DNA of 64,000 nt from Symbiopectobacterium purcellii (GCF_019797845.1 NZ_CP081864.1:1240001-1304000); one strand, 5' to 3'. Counted from the stretch's first letter, positions 51,445 through 61,729 are shown. Made by a program: numbers and translations. The notes: generated from the letters alone by a model not told the origin.

Positions 51445-52023
51445 ATGGTGATGGGAATTTTTTGCGGTTCGAGTGCGGGAAGTGATACTGCTTTTATTGA
51501 TGCGGCGCGCGTGACGGGAAAAGCGCTGGCGCAGGCCGGTATTGCGATTGTTTACGGCGGTGGCCGTGTCGGGTTGATGGGCGCGGTCGCGGATGCGGCG
51601 CTGGCACAGGGCGGCAAGGTGATTGGTGTCATGCCGCGCTTGCTGGCCGATCAAGAGCTTTCTCATCCGGGCCTGACCACGCTGCATGTGGTGGAAAACA
51701 TGCATGAACGTAAAGCCAAAATGGCGCAGATTGCCGATGGTTTTATCGCGATGCCGGGTGGTCCGGGGACGCTGGAAGAGATTTTTGAACAGTGGACCTG
51801 GGCGCAATTGGGGATCCATGACAAACCTTGCGCGTTTCTCAATGTTAACGGCTATTTTGACCCGTTGAAAACCATGAATGAGACGATGGTCTGTCAGGGT
51901 TTTATGAAGCAACCCTATGCCGATATGCTCACGTTTTCCGACAGCATTGAGGATATTCTGCGCGTTTTCGCCACTTATACGCCGCCGCATAAGTGGACGC
52001 CTGCGTTTCGTCAGGTAGGGTGA
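51445..52023 (+). CDS. LOG-family protein (TIGR00730; cytokinin riboside phosphate hydrolase-like)
   Basis: 192 residues, Rossmann fold. The LOG signature PGGPGTLEE is at 104-112, with the conserved Arg and Lys in ENMHERKAKM upstream and IVYGGGRVGLMG near the N-terminus. Characterised LOG enzymes release cytokinin bases from nucleotide monophosphates or act as AMP nucleosidases; which applies here is unknown. ATG 51445 is preferred with a GGAGAAGAG site, and another ATG lies at 51451. It sits between tmcA and a NUDIX gene. Confidence 0.85.
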   Translation: MVMGIFCGSSAGSDTAFIDAARVTGKALAQAGIAIVYGGGRVGLMGAVADAALAQGGKVIGVMPRLLADQELSHPGLTTLHVVENMHERKAKMAQIADGFIAMPGGPGTLEEIFEQWTWAQLGIHDKPCAFLNVNGYFDPLKTMNETMVCQGFMKQPYADMLTFSDSIEDILRVFATYTPPHKWTPAFRQVG

Positions 52024-52030
52024 GACAGTG

Positions 52031-52435
52031 ATGGAGACGTCCCGTGTGATTCGCATTGCCGCTGCCGTGATCACCGATGCGACAGGTGCCTGCCTGCTGG
52101 TTCGCAAGCAGGGCACAACGGCATTTATGCAACCGGGGGGGAAAATGGAGCCCGGTGAAACGTCAGAGCAGGCGCTGGTGCGCGAACTGAAAGAAGAATT
52201 GTCGATTCAGATTGCGATAGCGGATCTGACGTATCTTGGTCATTTTTCCGATCACGCGGTCAATGAGCCTGGGTATGTTGTTGAAGCCGATGTGTACCGG
52301 GTGCAGGGGGTGAGTAGCGTAACTCCGGCGGCTGAAATTGCCGAAATCGCCTGGGTTAACCCAACCGCGCCGACGACATTGCGCCTGGCCCCGTTGACTC
52401 AGCAACAATTATTGCCCCTTGCCGCCGCATTTTGA
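52031..52435 (+). CDS. NUDIX hydrolase
   Basis: 134 residues. The complete NUDIX box GX5EX7REUXEEXGU can be read as GGKMEPGETSEQALVRELKEEL, binding Mg2+ for nucleoside-diphosphate-linked substrate hydrolysis. Substrate not predictable. Starts 7 bp after the LOG gene stop (ATG 52031, with GTG one codon before), so probably co-transcribed with it. Confidence 0.88.
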   Translation: METSRVIRIAAAVITDATGACLLVRKQGTTAFMQPGGKMEPGETSEQALVRELKEELSIQIAIADLTYLGHFSDHAVNEPGYVVEADVYRVQGVSSVTPAAEIAEIAWVNPTAPTTLRLAPLTQQQLLPLAAAF

Positions 52436-52619
52436 TGCCGTTGTGACAGGCTGACCACTGTGTCAGCCTGGTATTTCTCTTTTTCTTTCCTGCCTATGGG
52501 GTGAACGAGGTGAGGGCGTGTCATTGGAAATAATGGAATGACTTGTTCAATAAATCCCGATAGCACGCGATAGCCGCAGGGGTATCATGCTGGAATACCA
52601 CGACAAAACGGGATATATC

Positions 52620-53234
52620 ATGAGCGATGCAATTACAGTACAACAACCGGAGCAGGCGCAGCGTTTGGTCCTGCTGTTTCACGGTGTTGGCGACAGTGCC
52701 AACGGTATGGCGGCACTGGGGCGTTATTTCGCCGATGCCTTGGCGGATGCCTGTGTTGTCAGTCTCAATGGGCCAGAAAGCACCGAATGGGGCGCCGGGC
52801 GTCAGTGGTTCTCCGTGCAAGGGGTGACCGAAGAGAACCGTCAGGCGCGCGTTGATGCGGCGATACCGGGATTTTTGTCAACGGTGCGCCATTGGCAGGA
52901 TAAGGTTGGGGTCGATGCTGCACATACCGTGCTGGTTGGGTTTTCGCAGGGGACCATCATGTCTCTGGAAGCGCTCAAGGCGAACCCGAGGATTGCCGGT
53001 ACGGTTATCGCCTTTAGCGGCCGTTTTGCCTCGTTGCCTGAATCTGCATTGACGCCAGCGGTGGTGCATTTTATCCACGGAGAACAGGACAGCGTGATTT
53101 TGCCTGTGCATGCACAGGCTGCTGCTCAGCGCATGCATTCGTTAGGCAGTGCGCATTCACTCGATATGATTGCGGGGGTAGGTCACTCGATTGATGGTCT
53201 GATGCTGCAACAGGCGCTGGGTTATCTGGCATAA
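52620..53234 (+). CDS. ypfH: Alpha/beta-hydrolase YpfH (carboxylesterase family)
   Basis: 204 residues. Nucleophile Ser109 is in GFSQG, oxyanion region LLFHGVGDS, Asp in HGEQDSV and catalytic His in GVGHSID. Matches E. coli YpfH (an esterase of unknown natural substrate) but lacks its acidic C-terminal tail of about 25 residues. ATG 52620 is supported by a GGGA site and by alignment; the frame extends 11 codons upstream. Confidence 0.88.
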   Translation: MSDAITVQQPEQAQRLVLLFHGVGDSANGMAALGRYFADALADACVVSLNGPESTEWGAGRQWFSVQGVTEENRQARVDAAIPGFLSTVRHWQDKVGVDAAHTVLVGFSQGTIMSLEALKANPRIAGTVIAFSGRFASLPESALTPAVVHFIHGEQDSVILPVHAQAAAQRMHSLGSAHSLDMIAGVGHSIDGLMLQQALGYLA

Positions 53235-53456
53235 CCACTCACGTTGCTGGTAAGGCGGTTCTACCCATGAATCGCCTTTATTTTTCTTTGCCCTTCCTCG
53301 CTATTTCCCCTCCGCACTGAATGAGATATCGCGCCAAAATCATGTTGAGTAGTTTTTCTGTCCATATAAAAAGTGAATTTTTCCATATTTAAATAACGTT
53401 GAATGGCCGACGATGTTATTGCACTGTTTATGTGTTGCATTGCATCGGTAGTGCAC

Positions 53457-53652
<196 letters not shown>

Positions 53653-53683
53653 TACACACCATAATGTCTGACGTTTTTCCCGC

Positions 53684-53782
53684 TATACCCATATGTATTT
53701 GCGTCGCTGGCCTCTTTAACGCCGGTTATTCTTGCCGCTGCATCATTGCGTCAATGGCGCGGCGCGAATCATTGAGGGTATA
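53684..53782. repeat. 99-bp element with ERIC-like ends
   Basis: Begins TATACCC and ends ATCATTGAGGGTATA, like ERIC, but the interior (GCGTCGCTGG ... GCGGCGCGAATC) is not the ERIC core. It lies between the preceding ERIC and the chemoreceptor start, 31 bp away. It may be a degenerate or distinct miniature repeat. Confidence 0.5.
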
Positions 53783-53818
53783 TACATGTCACGTCCTTTT
53801 AGGAAATAAGGGTGTTAT

Positions 53819-55489
53819 ATGTTCAAACGTATAAAAGTTGTGACCATTCTTATTGTTGTTCTCTTAACTCTGGGTATTTCACAATTTCTCACCGGTGCAC
53901 TTTCCATGCGTGCGCTGGTCAATGACCGAGAAAGATTTCAGGCTTCACAGCGTGCGAATCAAAGCGTGGCGGCGTTTACCGATGCCTGGATTATGATGAA
54001 TCAAACGCGTATTGCCGTCGGTACCATGATTCAAAATATGATGATGGGAAATGCGGATAAAGACGCGATGCAGTCGCTGCTGCAAATGGCGAAGGAGCGC
54101 ATTGCCAGTTCCGAAAGTCGCTACAAGGCCTATCAGGCCCTTCCGCCGTCGCCGGGGGTGGATCCGGCGCTGATCAAAAAACTGGAAGAGAGTTATGTCG
54201 TTTATCAGAAACTGTTGAACGATATCGTCAATTCGCTGGCCGGAGGATTGGCCGGGGCGGCAATGAAACTGCATGAGGGGGCGGCACCGCTCAATGTGGC
54301 GATGCAAGAAAACTACCTGGCATGGCGTGAGGCGCAAACGCAGGTAGCCGATAATGGACTGCGCGATAACCATCGTGCTTTTCAGGAGATGTTGTGGCTA
54401 TTAGGGGCTATTTCACTGCTGGTGGTGCTGGTGATCGTGCTCAGTTGGGTAGGGTTACAGCGTATCTTGCTGCAACCATTGCGTGCACTGATGCGCCATA
54501 TCAATGCGATTGCCAAAGGCGATCTGACACAGTCGATTGACGTTGAAGGACGAAATGAGATGAGCCAGCTTGCCACCGGTTTGCATCATATGCAGCGTTC
54601 ATTAATTGATACGGTAAGCGCGGTGCGTGACAGTGCACAGTCGATTTACACCGGTGCCAGCGAGATCTCGGCAGGCAGCAACGATCTGTCATCGCGTACT
54701 GAGCAGCAGGCCGCGTCGCTGGGCGAAACCGCTGCCAGCATGGAACAGTTGACCGCCACGGTAAAACAGAACTCACACAGCGCGCGGCAGGCGGCGCAGG
54801 TCGCAAAAGAGGCGTCGGAGACGGCAGACAAAGGTGGGGTAAAAGTCAGCCATGTGGTGATCACCATGAACCAGATTTCCGACAGCTCGCAAAAAATCGC
54901 GGATATCACCAATGTGATCGATGGTATTGCTTTTCAGACCAACATTCTGGCACTGAATGCCGCTGTGGAGGCCGCTCGAGCGGGCGATCAAGGCCGTGGT
55001 TTTGCCGTGGTGGCAGGCGAAGTGCGCACGCTGGCACAGCGCAGCGCGCAGGCGGCCAAAGAGATCAAGACCCTGATTGACGATTCGGTCAATCGCGTCA
55101 GCACCGGGGCGATGCAAGTGCGGGAAGCGGGAGACACCATGCAGGAAATTGTCACGGCGGTGAGTCGCGTGACCGATATTATGGGCGATATTGCGTCGGC
55201 GTCCGATGAGCAAAGCCGTGGCATCGATCAAGTGGGACAAGCGGTGAGCGAAATGGATCGGGTGACGCAGCAGAATGCGGCGCTGGTAGAAGAATCCGCC
55301 TCTGCGGCAGCCTCTCTGGAGGAGCAAGCGGGCTTTTTACAAGGTGCCGTGTCGGCATTCAATATTGGCAATAACCAAAGCGTGCCGCCTGCTGCGGCAC
55401 AGCCGTTTACACGCGGTACGCAAGGATTATTACCTGCGGTGAAAAACGCCTCCGGGCGTCGATCAGAACACAACTGGGAGGCGTTTTAG
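53819..55489 (+). CDS. Methyl-accepting chemotaxis protein (Tar/Tsr type) with C-terminal NWEAF
   Basis: 556-residue chemoreceptor. TM1 about 9-31, a periplasmic four-helix-bundle ligand domain, TM2 about 193-215, HAMP to about 265, then the methylation and signalling helices with the hairpin tip IDGIAFQTNILALNAAVEAARAG near 367-389. The C-terminus NWEAF resembles the NWETF pentapeptide that tethers CheR and CheB, marking a high-abundance-type receptor. Ligand unknown. Its last codons form an inverted repeat (55443-55453 with 55477-55487). It is convergent with atoB. Confidence 0.93.
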   Translation: MFKRIKVVTILIVVLLTLGISQFLTGALSMRALVNDRERFQASQRANQSVAAFTDAWIMMNQTRIAVGTMIQNMMMGNADKDAMQSLLQMAKERIASSESRYKAYQALPPSPGVDPALIKKLEESYVVYQKLLNDIVNSLAGGLAGAAMKLHEGAAPLNVAMQENYLAWREAQTQVADNGLRDNHRAFQEMLWLLGAISLLVVLVIVLSWVGLQRILLQPLRALMRHINAIAKGDLTQSIDVEGRNEMSQLATGLHHMQRSLIDTVSAVRDSAQSIYTGASEISAGSNDLSSRTEQQAASLGETAASMEQLTATVKQNSHSARQAAQVAKEASETADKGGVKVSHVVITMNQISDSSQKIADITNVIDGIAFQTNILALNAAVEAARAGDQGRGFAVVAGEVRTLAQRSAQAAKEIKTLIDDSVNRVSTGAMQVREAGDTMQEIVTAVSRVTDIMGDIASASDEQSRGIDQVGQAVSEMDRVTQQNAALVEESASAAASLEEQAGFLQGAVSAFNIGNNQSVPPAAAQPFTRGTQGLLPAVKNASGRRSEHNWEAF

Positions 55490-55528
55490 ACCGCTTAACA
55501 CGGGGCCGTGAGGCGTGCTGCGGCCCGG

Positions 55529-56713
55529 TTACAGGCGTTCAACGATCAGCGCGATGCCCTGGCCGCCGCCAATGCACAGCGTTGCCAGCCCCAGCGTTTT
55601 GTCGTAGCTGTGCAGCGCGTGGACAAGCGTAACCAGAATACGTGCACCGCTGGCACCGATCGGGTGGCCCAGCGCAATCGCGCCGCCGTTGACGTTAACT
55701 TTTTCCGGGTCCAGACCCAAATCGCGCTGTACGGCCAGGAATTGTGCCGCAAACGCCTCATTGGCTTCGATCAGATCGATATCCTGAATGGTCAGTCCTG
55801 CCTTGATCAGCGCTTTTTGGGTGGCAGGAATTGGACCTAATCCCATCACCTCGCTCGGAACACCGGCTGAGGCCCAACTGCGAATGCGTGCCAGCGGCGT
55901 GATCCCCTGCTGACGAGCTTCCGATTCCCGCATCAGCACCAGCGTTGCGGCCGCATCGTTGATTCCCGAGGCGTTGCCCGCCGTGACGGTGCCGTCCGGC
56001 AGGAACGCCGGGCGCAGTTTACCCAATGAATCCAACGTGGTCTCGGCACGCACGAATTCATCCTGATTGAAGATACGCGTCTCTTTTTTCACGCGCAGCG
56101 CAATCGGGGTGATCTCAGCCTCAAAGCGACCGCTGGCCTGTGCAGCGGCAGCTTTTTGCTGCGATGCGAAAGCGACAGCATCCTGATCTTCCCGCGTAAA
56201 GCCGTACTGTTTGGCGATATTCTCGGCCGTGATTCCCATATGGTAATCATTGAAAGCGCACCACAGACCGTCTTTGATCATGGAATCGATTAATTTGCCA
56301 TCGCCCATGCGGTAACCCTGACGCGCTTTCTCCAGCAGGTAAGGGGCGGCACTCATGTTTTCCATACCTCCCGCGATACAGACCTGATTGTCGCCGGCAA
56401 CAATGGATTGTGCACCGAGCGCTACCGCTTTGAGGCCGGAGCCGCACACTTTGCTGACAGTAAAGGCGGGCGTTTCAATGCCGAGCCCGGCAGCCTGACT
56501 CGCCTGATGCGCCGGGTTTTGGCCTAAACCGGCACTCAGCACATTGCCCAGCATCACTTCATCAATTTTCAAACCCTGCGGCAGGGATGACAGACTGTCT
56601 TTTATCGTGGTGCTTGCCAGTTCAACGGCGGACGTTGTGGCCAGACTGCCCGCGAATTTACCGATCGCAGTACGTTTAGCGCTTACAATTACCACGGAAT
56701 CTTGTGTGTTCAT
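55529..56713 (-). CDS. atoB: Acetyl-CoA C-acetyltransferase (thiolase)
   Basis: Degradative thiolase, 394 residues, cleaves acetoacetyl-CoA to two acetyl-CoA. Nucleophilic Cys90 is in [10 protein letters not shown], His350 in GHPIGASGA and Cys380 in LCIGGGQG. Last gene of an atoD-atoA-atoB run, 10 bp after atoA. The symbol is by function and order; the sequence is also compatible with other short-chain thiolases. Confidence 0.92.
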   Translation of the reverse strand: MNTQDSVVIVSAKRTAIGKFAGSLATTSAVELASTTIKDSLSSLPQGLKIDEVMLGNVLSAGLGQNPAHQASQAAGLGIETPAFTVSKVCGSGLKAVALGAQSIVAGDNQVCIAGGMENMSAAPYLLEKARQGYRMGDGKLIDSMIKDGLWCAFNDYHMGITAENIAKQYGFTREDQDAVAFASQQKAAAAQASGRFEAEITPIALRVKKETRIFNQDEFVRAETTLDSLGKLRPAFLPDGTVTAGNASGINDAAATLVLMRESEARQQGITPLARIRSWASAGVPSEVMGLGPIPATQKALIKAGLTIQDIDLIEANEAFAAQFLAVQRDLGLDPEKVNVNGGAIALGHPIGASGARILVTLVHALHSYDKTLGLATLCIGGGQGIALIVERL

Positions 56714-56723
56714 CAGGGTCTCC

Positions 56724-57371
56724 TTAGTGGACTTTTAACGGTTGCAGGTCGTCGGAGACAATGAAGTTGGCTTCTGTCTTCTGGAGCAGTTCGTCGAGGG
56801 TGATATCCGGGCTGATTTCGCGCAGCACCATCTGCTGGTCGATAAATTCAAATACCGCCAGTTCGGTGACCACCATGCTGACTTTGTTGGCGGCGGTCAG
56901 GGGATAGGTACATTCATGCAGCAGTTTAGGTGCACCGTTTTTAGCGCAGTGCTCCAGCGCAATGATCACTTTTTTAGCACCAACCACCAGATCCATGGCA
57001 CCGCCCATGCCGGGCACCATTTTGCCGGGCACCACCCAGTTGGCGAGGTTGGCATGTTCATCCACCTGCAAACCGCCGAGTACGCACACGTCAACGTGAC
57101 CACCGCGGATCAGCGCGAAGGAGAAGGCGCTGTCAAACATCGCCGCGCCCGGCACCATACCGCAGGGTTGTCCACCCGCGTTAACCAGATTGGTGTCGAT
57201 GTCGGTAATGGCACCTAAACCGAGAAAGCCGTTTTCCGATTGGAAGGTTACTTCAATGGCCTCGGGGACGTAGTTGGCGACCTGAGTTGGCAGGCCAATC
57301 CCTAAATTCACAACGTCGCCGTCGTTTAACTCCAGCGCGACGCTGCGAGCAATAATTGATTTAGCGTCCAT
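56724..57371 (-). CDS. atoA: 3-Oxoacid CoA-transferase subunit beta
   Basis: Family I CoA-transferase small subunit, 215 residues from the ATG at 57371, preceded by GGAGAAAAATA. The catalytic glutamate is Glu46 in the SENGFLG motif, with [13 protein letters not shown] upstream. Pairs with AtoD to move CoA between acetyl- or acyl-CoA and a 3-oxoacid such as acetoacetate. The start overlaps the atoD stop by one base (TAATG). Confidence 0.93.
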   Translation of the reverse strand: MDAKSIIARSVALELNDGDVVNLGIGLPTQVANYVPEAIEVTFQSENGFLGLGAITDIDTNLVNAGGQPCGMVPGAAMFDSAFSFALIRGGHVDVCVLGGLQVDEHANLANWVVPGKMVPGMGGAMDLVVGAKKVIIALEHCAKNGAPKLLHECTYPLTAANKVSMVVTELAVFEFIDQQMVLREISPDITLDELLQKTEANFIVSDDLQPLKVH

Positions 57372-58028
57372 TATTTTTCTCCAACATAAAGGTGATCGAC
57401 CAGTGCAGCAGGCGTCACAATGCATTCCGGCGCTAATTGGCCGACAGGAATAACCTGTTCGCATTGCGCCACCACGTTGTCTGCGGCAAGTGCTATCAGA
57501 GGATTAAAATTACGGGCGGTAAGGTGATAAATCAGATTTCCACGGGTGTCAGCGATGCTTGCCTGAATAATGGCAAGATCGGCTTTTAACGGTAATTCCA
57601 ATAAATAGGTCGTATTATCGAGGGTGATTTTTTGTTTATTTTCTTCCACCACAGTGCCAACCCCTGTCGGGGTGAGAAAACCACCCAGTCCGGCGCCGCC
57701 ACTGCGAATACGTTCTGCCAGTGTGCCCTGTGGTACCAGCTCGACATCCAGCGTTTCGGCAATCATGCGCTTGCCCGTTTCCGGGTTGGTGCCAATGTGT
57801 GAAACGATGACTTTTTTAACCTGACCGTTGGCAATTAATGGGCCAACGCCGGTGTCAGGAAATGCCGTGTCATTACCAATCAGGGTTAAATCAGTGACGC
57901 CGGATTTGATGATTTCTTTTACCAATAAATCCGGGGTTCCGACACCCATAAAACCACCGAACATAATTGTCATTCCGTCTTTTTAATAAAGATCGGAAAT
58001 AACTGGCATCACTGATTTTGTTTTTCAT
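57371..58028 (-). pseudogene. atoD: 3-Oxoacid CoA-transferase subunit alpha, frameshifted near the N-terminus
   Basis: The frame open from 57973 starts [15 protein letters not shown], which corresponds to about residue 19 of AtoD. The missing start is upstream in another frame: ATG at 58028 gives [16 protein letters not shown], then sequence shifts at a run of five A (plus-strand T 57980-57984). With four A the protein reads ...[12 protein letters not shown], giving 218 residues and 18 residues before MTIM, as in E. coli AtoD. A GGAG site precedes 58028. Internal initiation at 57973 could give a shortened subunit lacking the first helix and strand. Could be a sequencing indel. Confidence 0.85.
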
Positions 58029-58087
58029 TATTCAGCTACTCCATCAATCAAAGGACGCTATTGCTGTTTTTAGGCAACGGCGATCCC

Positions 58088-58112
58088 ATCGAAAATTAGT
58101 GATAATTTTCGA
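58088..58112. promoter_or_regulatory. Inverted repeat upstream of atoD, possible LysR-type operator
   Basis: TCGAAAATTA-gtga-TAATTTTCGA, perfect 10-bp arms, about 60 bp upstream of the atoD start. The right arm TAATTTTCGA recurs exactly at 61776-61785 in the divergent promoter of the same cluster. Confidence 0.5.
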
Positions 58113-58166
58113 AAATCGTTATCCAGATAATCGGGTGGTATAGTGGGGCAATAGTCGTTGCCCCAC

Positions 58167-58438
58167 TATATCCGTCATACTTCACGTTACAGGTGTGCTG
58201 GCTGCGTTCGTTATTCGGCCCATCCCTGGGCCTCACCTTTTACGAGGCCGCCGCACGCGGCGTTCAAATCTGCTCCCGGCAGATTTGTCACCTGAATCAC
58301 TTACCTGAGTAAGTTCATTGGGATTCCTTCTCTTGCCGCGTTACGAGACGCATAAATGCGTCTCGCCCTAAAGGGCCAACGCAAGCGCTGTTCAAAACGT
58401 TAACGTTTTGTCCTGTAACTCGAATTATTTAGGGTATA
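58167..58438. repeat. ERIC element carrying both insertion types
   Basis: 272 bp, the longest copy. It has the first-arm insert seen at 42608-42829 (with CAAATCTGC-tcccg-GCAGATTTG) and the four-hairpin second-arm insert seen at 53457-53652. It separates the atoDAB genes from the AtuA-type genes, so these are probably two transcripts. Confidence 0.88.
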
Positions 58439-58477
58439 CGCTTTTAGCCGTACCACGGGCGAACCCGTGGCAATCGT

Positions 58478-58777
58478 TTAGATATCCATGTCCAGAATGG
58501 CTGCACTCAGCCCTTTGCCGTGCATATCCAGCGCCAGTGAGCGGGTAACACCGCCACCCAGTGCGCCATACATGACAAAGTTCAGCGCGCCAATGGCGGG
58601 CAGTTCGTAGCGAACGACGTCACCGGTGACGATATCGGCAAACCAGGCTTTAACTTTTTCCGCCGTAACGGCCGTTTTGATTTTCTCAAAATCTTCCGCA
58701 CGATAAGCAATCAGCGAGATATTCGACGTATTGCCTTTGTCGCCAGTGCGGGAGTGAGCGATTTCACGTAGTTTCAT
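58478..58777 (-). CDS. AtuA-associated small protein (AtuA C-terminal/DUF4387-like)
   Basis: 99 residues beginning MKLREIAHSRTGDKGNTSNI, a segment found as the C-terminal domain or separate partner of AtuA-type proteins. Ends in AALDMHGK-like and ILDMDI sequence. Starts on the last base of the upstream gene (TAATG), so it is translationally coupled with it and probably forms a complex. Biochemical role unknown. Confidence 0.8.
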   Translation of the reverse strand: MKLREIAHSRTGDKGNTSNISLIAYRAEDFEKIKTAVTAEKVKAWFADIVTGDVVRYELPAIGALNFVMYGALGGGVTRSLALDMHGKGLSAAILDMDI

Positions 58778-60117
58778 TATTTGATCTCCAGGTAGTTAAC
58801 CGCTGGGGTAACGAAAGCGCGCGCCAGCAGGGTGGAATCCATGGCCAGAATCTCTTTAACGCCTTTATTGACGCCACCGCCACCCGCAGGGCCGTTGGTG
58901 TACAGCGTTTCCACTTCGTTGCCCACTTTCACTGCCTGTGCGCGAGTGGCGCAGCGAGCGGCCACGCGCGCGCGCACTTCATAAGGCTCGCTGCGTTGAG
59001 AACGTTCTGCGCCGTGCAGCGCGTCTACGCCAATCAAATCGAAACGCACTTCTGACGGTGCGAAACCGCATACTTCAAAACGGCCTTTGACGATATCGAG
59101 CGCCAGACGTCCGCGCGCGACAGCACCCGGTCCAGCGTAGGAAATTTCCCCTTCGCCGATAAAGCCATCCTGATAGCCGACGGAGACTTTCAACGTGTCG
59201 GTTTTGGCGCGGCCCGTGGCACCTTGAACGCGAACCCGGTCTTCACCCACCTGAGTGAAGGTGACACCGGTGAAATCGGCCACGACATCGGGAGTGATAT
59301 AGCTGTCCGGACGGTGGATTTCATACAGCATCTGCTCTTTGCAGGTGTCCACGCAAACCCGGCCGCCAGAACCGGCAACTTTGGTGATAACCGCATCGCC
59401 GTTTTCGTCAATTTCCGCGATCGGGAAGCCAAGGCGCTCCAGATGCGGAATATCCTTGAAGCCAGGATCGGCATAGTAACCACCGGTGATCTGTCCAGCA
59501 CATTCCAGCAGGTGACCAAGGCAGGTGCCTTTGCCCAAGTGTTCCCAATCGTCGGCTGCCCAGTTGAATTCATACATCATCGGTGCCAGGAACAGCGACG
59601 GGTCAGATACGCGTCCGGCGATAATGATGTCTGCACCGTCATGCAGCGCTTTGACCATGGCATCAGCGCCCATGTAGGCATTGGCGGAAAGGATCTCTTT
59701 ACCGCAGGTAGAAACTGGCTGGCCGATTTCATCCAGACGTGCATCTTGTTGAATCAATACATCGCGAACGTCATCACCGGTGACCACGGCAATTTTCAGC
59801 TGTGTGGCGCCCAGTTCTTTGGCGATCTCCAGCACGCGCTGGCCCGCTGCCGTTGGGTTGGCAGAACCCATATTGGTGATGATTTTGATACCTTTTTCCA
59901 GACAGGTTGGCAGCACCGCGTACATTCTGTCTGCCAGCAGCTCGTTGTAGCCCTTTTCCGGGTTTTGCTGCTTCTGTTTCTGGCCGATAGCGATGGTGCG
60001 CTCTGCCAGGCATTCGAATACCAGGTAGTTGATATCGCCTTTTTGCGCGAGCTCAAGAGCGGGCTCGATGCGATCGCCGGCATAGCCTGCGCCGGAACCT
60101 ATACGGATAGTTTTCAT
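58777..60117 (-). CDS. AtuA-family protein (DUF1446)
   Basis: 446 residues from the ATG at 60117 (AAGG site 7 bp upstream). KTIRIGSGAGYAGDRIEPALEL, GKGTCLGHLLECAGQITGGYYADPG and YTNGPAGGGGVNKG identify the family named after AtuA of Pseudomonas acyclic-terpene degradation. No terpene genes (biotin carboxylase AtuC/F, AtuB) are present here, so terpene use is unlikely. In this context with a transporter and CoA-transferase a role in carboxylate or acyl-CoA metabolism is inferred. Follows the transporter gene by 49 bp. Confidence 0.85.
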   Translation of the reverse strand: MKTIRIGSGAGYAGDRIEPALELAQKGDINYLVFECLAERTIAIGQKQKQQNPEKGYNELLADRMYAVLPTCLEKGIKIITNMGSANPTAAGQRVLEIAKELGATQLKIAVVTGDDVRDVLIQQDARLDEIGQPVSTCGKEILSANAYMGADAMVKALHDGADIIIAGRVSDPSLFLAPMMYEFNWAADDWEHLGKGTCLGHLLECAGQITGGYYADPGFKDIPHLERLGFPIAEIDENGDAVITKVAGSGGRVCVDTCKEQMLYEIHRPDSYITPDVVADFTGVTFTQVGEDRVRVQGATGRAKTDTLKVSVGYQDGFIGEGEISYAGPGAVARGRLALDIVKGRFEVCGFAPSEVRFDLIGVDALHGAERSQRSEPYEVRARVAARCATRAQAVKVGNEVETLYTNGPAGGGGVNKGVKEILAMDSTLLARAFVTPAVNYLEIK

Positions 60118-60166
60118 AGCTTTACCTTCTATATTTAAAACGGCTCTGGTTACGGTGTACTGGCGC

Positions 60167-61489
60167 TTAAAGCGGGAACACACCAAAGATGACGCAGGCA
60201 AATGTCATGACGACACTGGCTGCCCAGAGCACGGGAATAGAGAATTTCTGGTGGTCGGCCAAATCGACGCCTGCCAGGCTGCACAGCAGGAACGTGGCTG
60301 GGGTCAACGGGCTGACGGGGAAACCGGTGGTCATCTGACCCAATACGGAGGCCTGTGCCACTTGAATGGCCGGGACGCCCAGCATTTCGCCGGTGTGAGC
60401 GATAACGGGCATGATGCCGAAGTAATAAGAGTCCGGGTCAAACACCAGGCTCAGCGGCATGGAGATGAGACCCACCACGAACGGAATGTGAGATGCCAGT
60501 GCTGGAGGAACGAAGCCGACGGCCGCTTCAGACATGGCTTTCAGCATACCGGCGCCACCCATGATGCCGGTGAAGGCACCTGCGGCGAACAGGATACTGG
60601 CCATCATCAGTGCTGCTTTGGCGTGCGCATTGATACGTGCTTTCTGCATTTCAACATTGGGATAGTTCACCATCAGTGCGACGGTCAGCGCGACCATAAA
60701 GGCCACGGTCGGCGAGATCTTGGTGAAGACCATGGTGCCAATCACGCACACTACCAGCGCGATGTTGATCCAGAACATGTGTGGACGACGCAGCGCTTTC
60801 TCTTCGTCAGTCAGTTCTTTTACGTGCTGTTGGGCATCGAACGACGCAGAGCTACCCGCCAGCGGGTTGCTACCCGACAGACCCAGGCGTTTCTCCTCTT
60901 TCTTACCCCAGTAGTAGCCCATCAGCACCATGAAGACCAGGCCACAAATCTGCGCAGGGATTAACGGGATAAACAGGTCGTGGGTAGATATGTTCAATGC
61001 CGCTGAGGCGCGGATCATCGGTCCGGTCCACGGCAGGAAGTTCACACCGGCGCTCAGGGCGGTGATACCTACCAGAATGCGTTTGTCCATGCCCAGCTTG
61101 TTAAACAGCGGTAGCATGGCTGGCACCGTGATCAGGAAGGTGACCGCACCGTTGCCATCCAGGTGTGCCAGCAGGGCCAATACCCCAGTACCGATAATGA
61201 TCCTTACCGGGCTGGTTCACACCATGCGCAAGATGCCGCGAATGATAGGATCAAACATGCCAGCGTCGGTAACGACGCCGAAAAAGCAGATGGCAAACAC
61301 AAACATGGCGGCCATCGGTGCCAGTTTGGTGATCCCGTCCACGACGTATTTTGCTGTGTCAGTACCGCTTCCTGCTAATAATGCTCCAGCAATCGGAATG
61401 ACAATCAATGCCACCAGCGGTGACATTCGTTTGGTCATGATGAAAAATAATAGGGTGGCAATGGTGAGCACCCCGATTAACGCTAACAT
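60167..61489 (-). pseudogene. CitMHS-family citrate/carboxylate transporter interrupted by in-frame TGA
   Basis: Transporter of the citrate-Mg2+:H+ (CitMHS) family with about 12 hydrophobic segments. Starts MLALIGVLTIATLLF at 61489 with a GAGGAG site. After codon 90 (GILRMV) a TGA at 61217-61219 stops translation, and the same frame continues TSPVRIIIGTGVLALLAHLDGNG to 60167, giving 440 codons in all, the family length. No frameshift is needed. GGA to TGA would explain it, since the family has Gly here. First gene of the unit divergent from the LysR gene. Confidence 0.88.
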
Positions 61490-61729
61490 ACAGCACTCCT
61501 CTACTTATTATTGTGCGCAGTTGACAATGCATGCTGGTTTAACGATTATGTTAAAAAATATCGTTTTTTTATAACAAACATGAAAATCAACGCCTAACCC
61601 AGAACAGATATTGTTGGCTGCGCTATTTTTATCATTTGGAATTGGTTCAGACTAACTCATAATGGCAATGGATTCATTTGAAAACAGAATTGGTTTATTC
61701 TATTTGCAGATCAAATAAATAGACATAAA

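Noticed and set aside
58777..60117. Acyclic-terpene degradation operon
   Set aside because: Only the AtuA-type protein and its partner are present; the carboxylase and dehydrogenase genes of the terpene pathway are absent.
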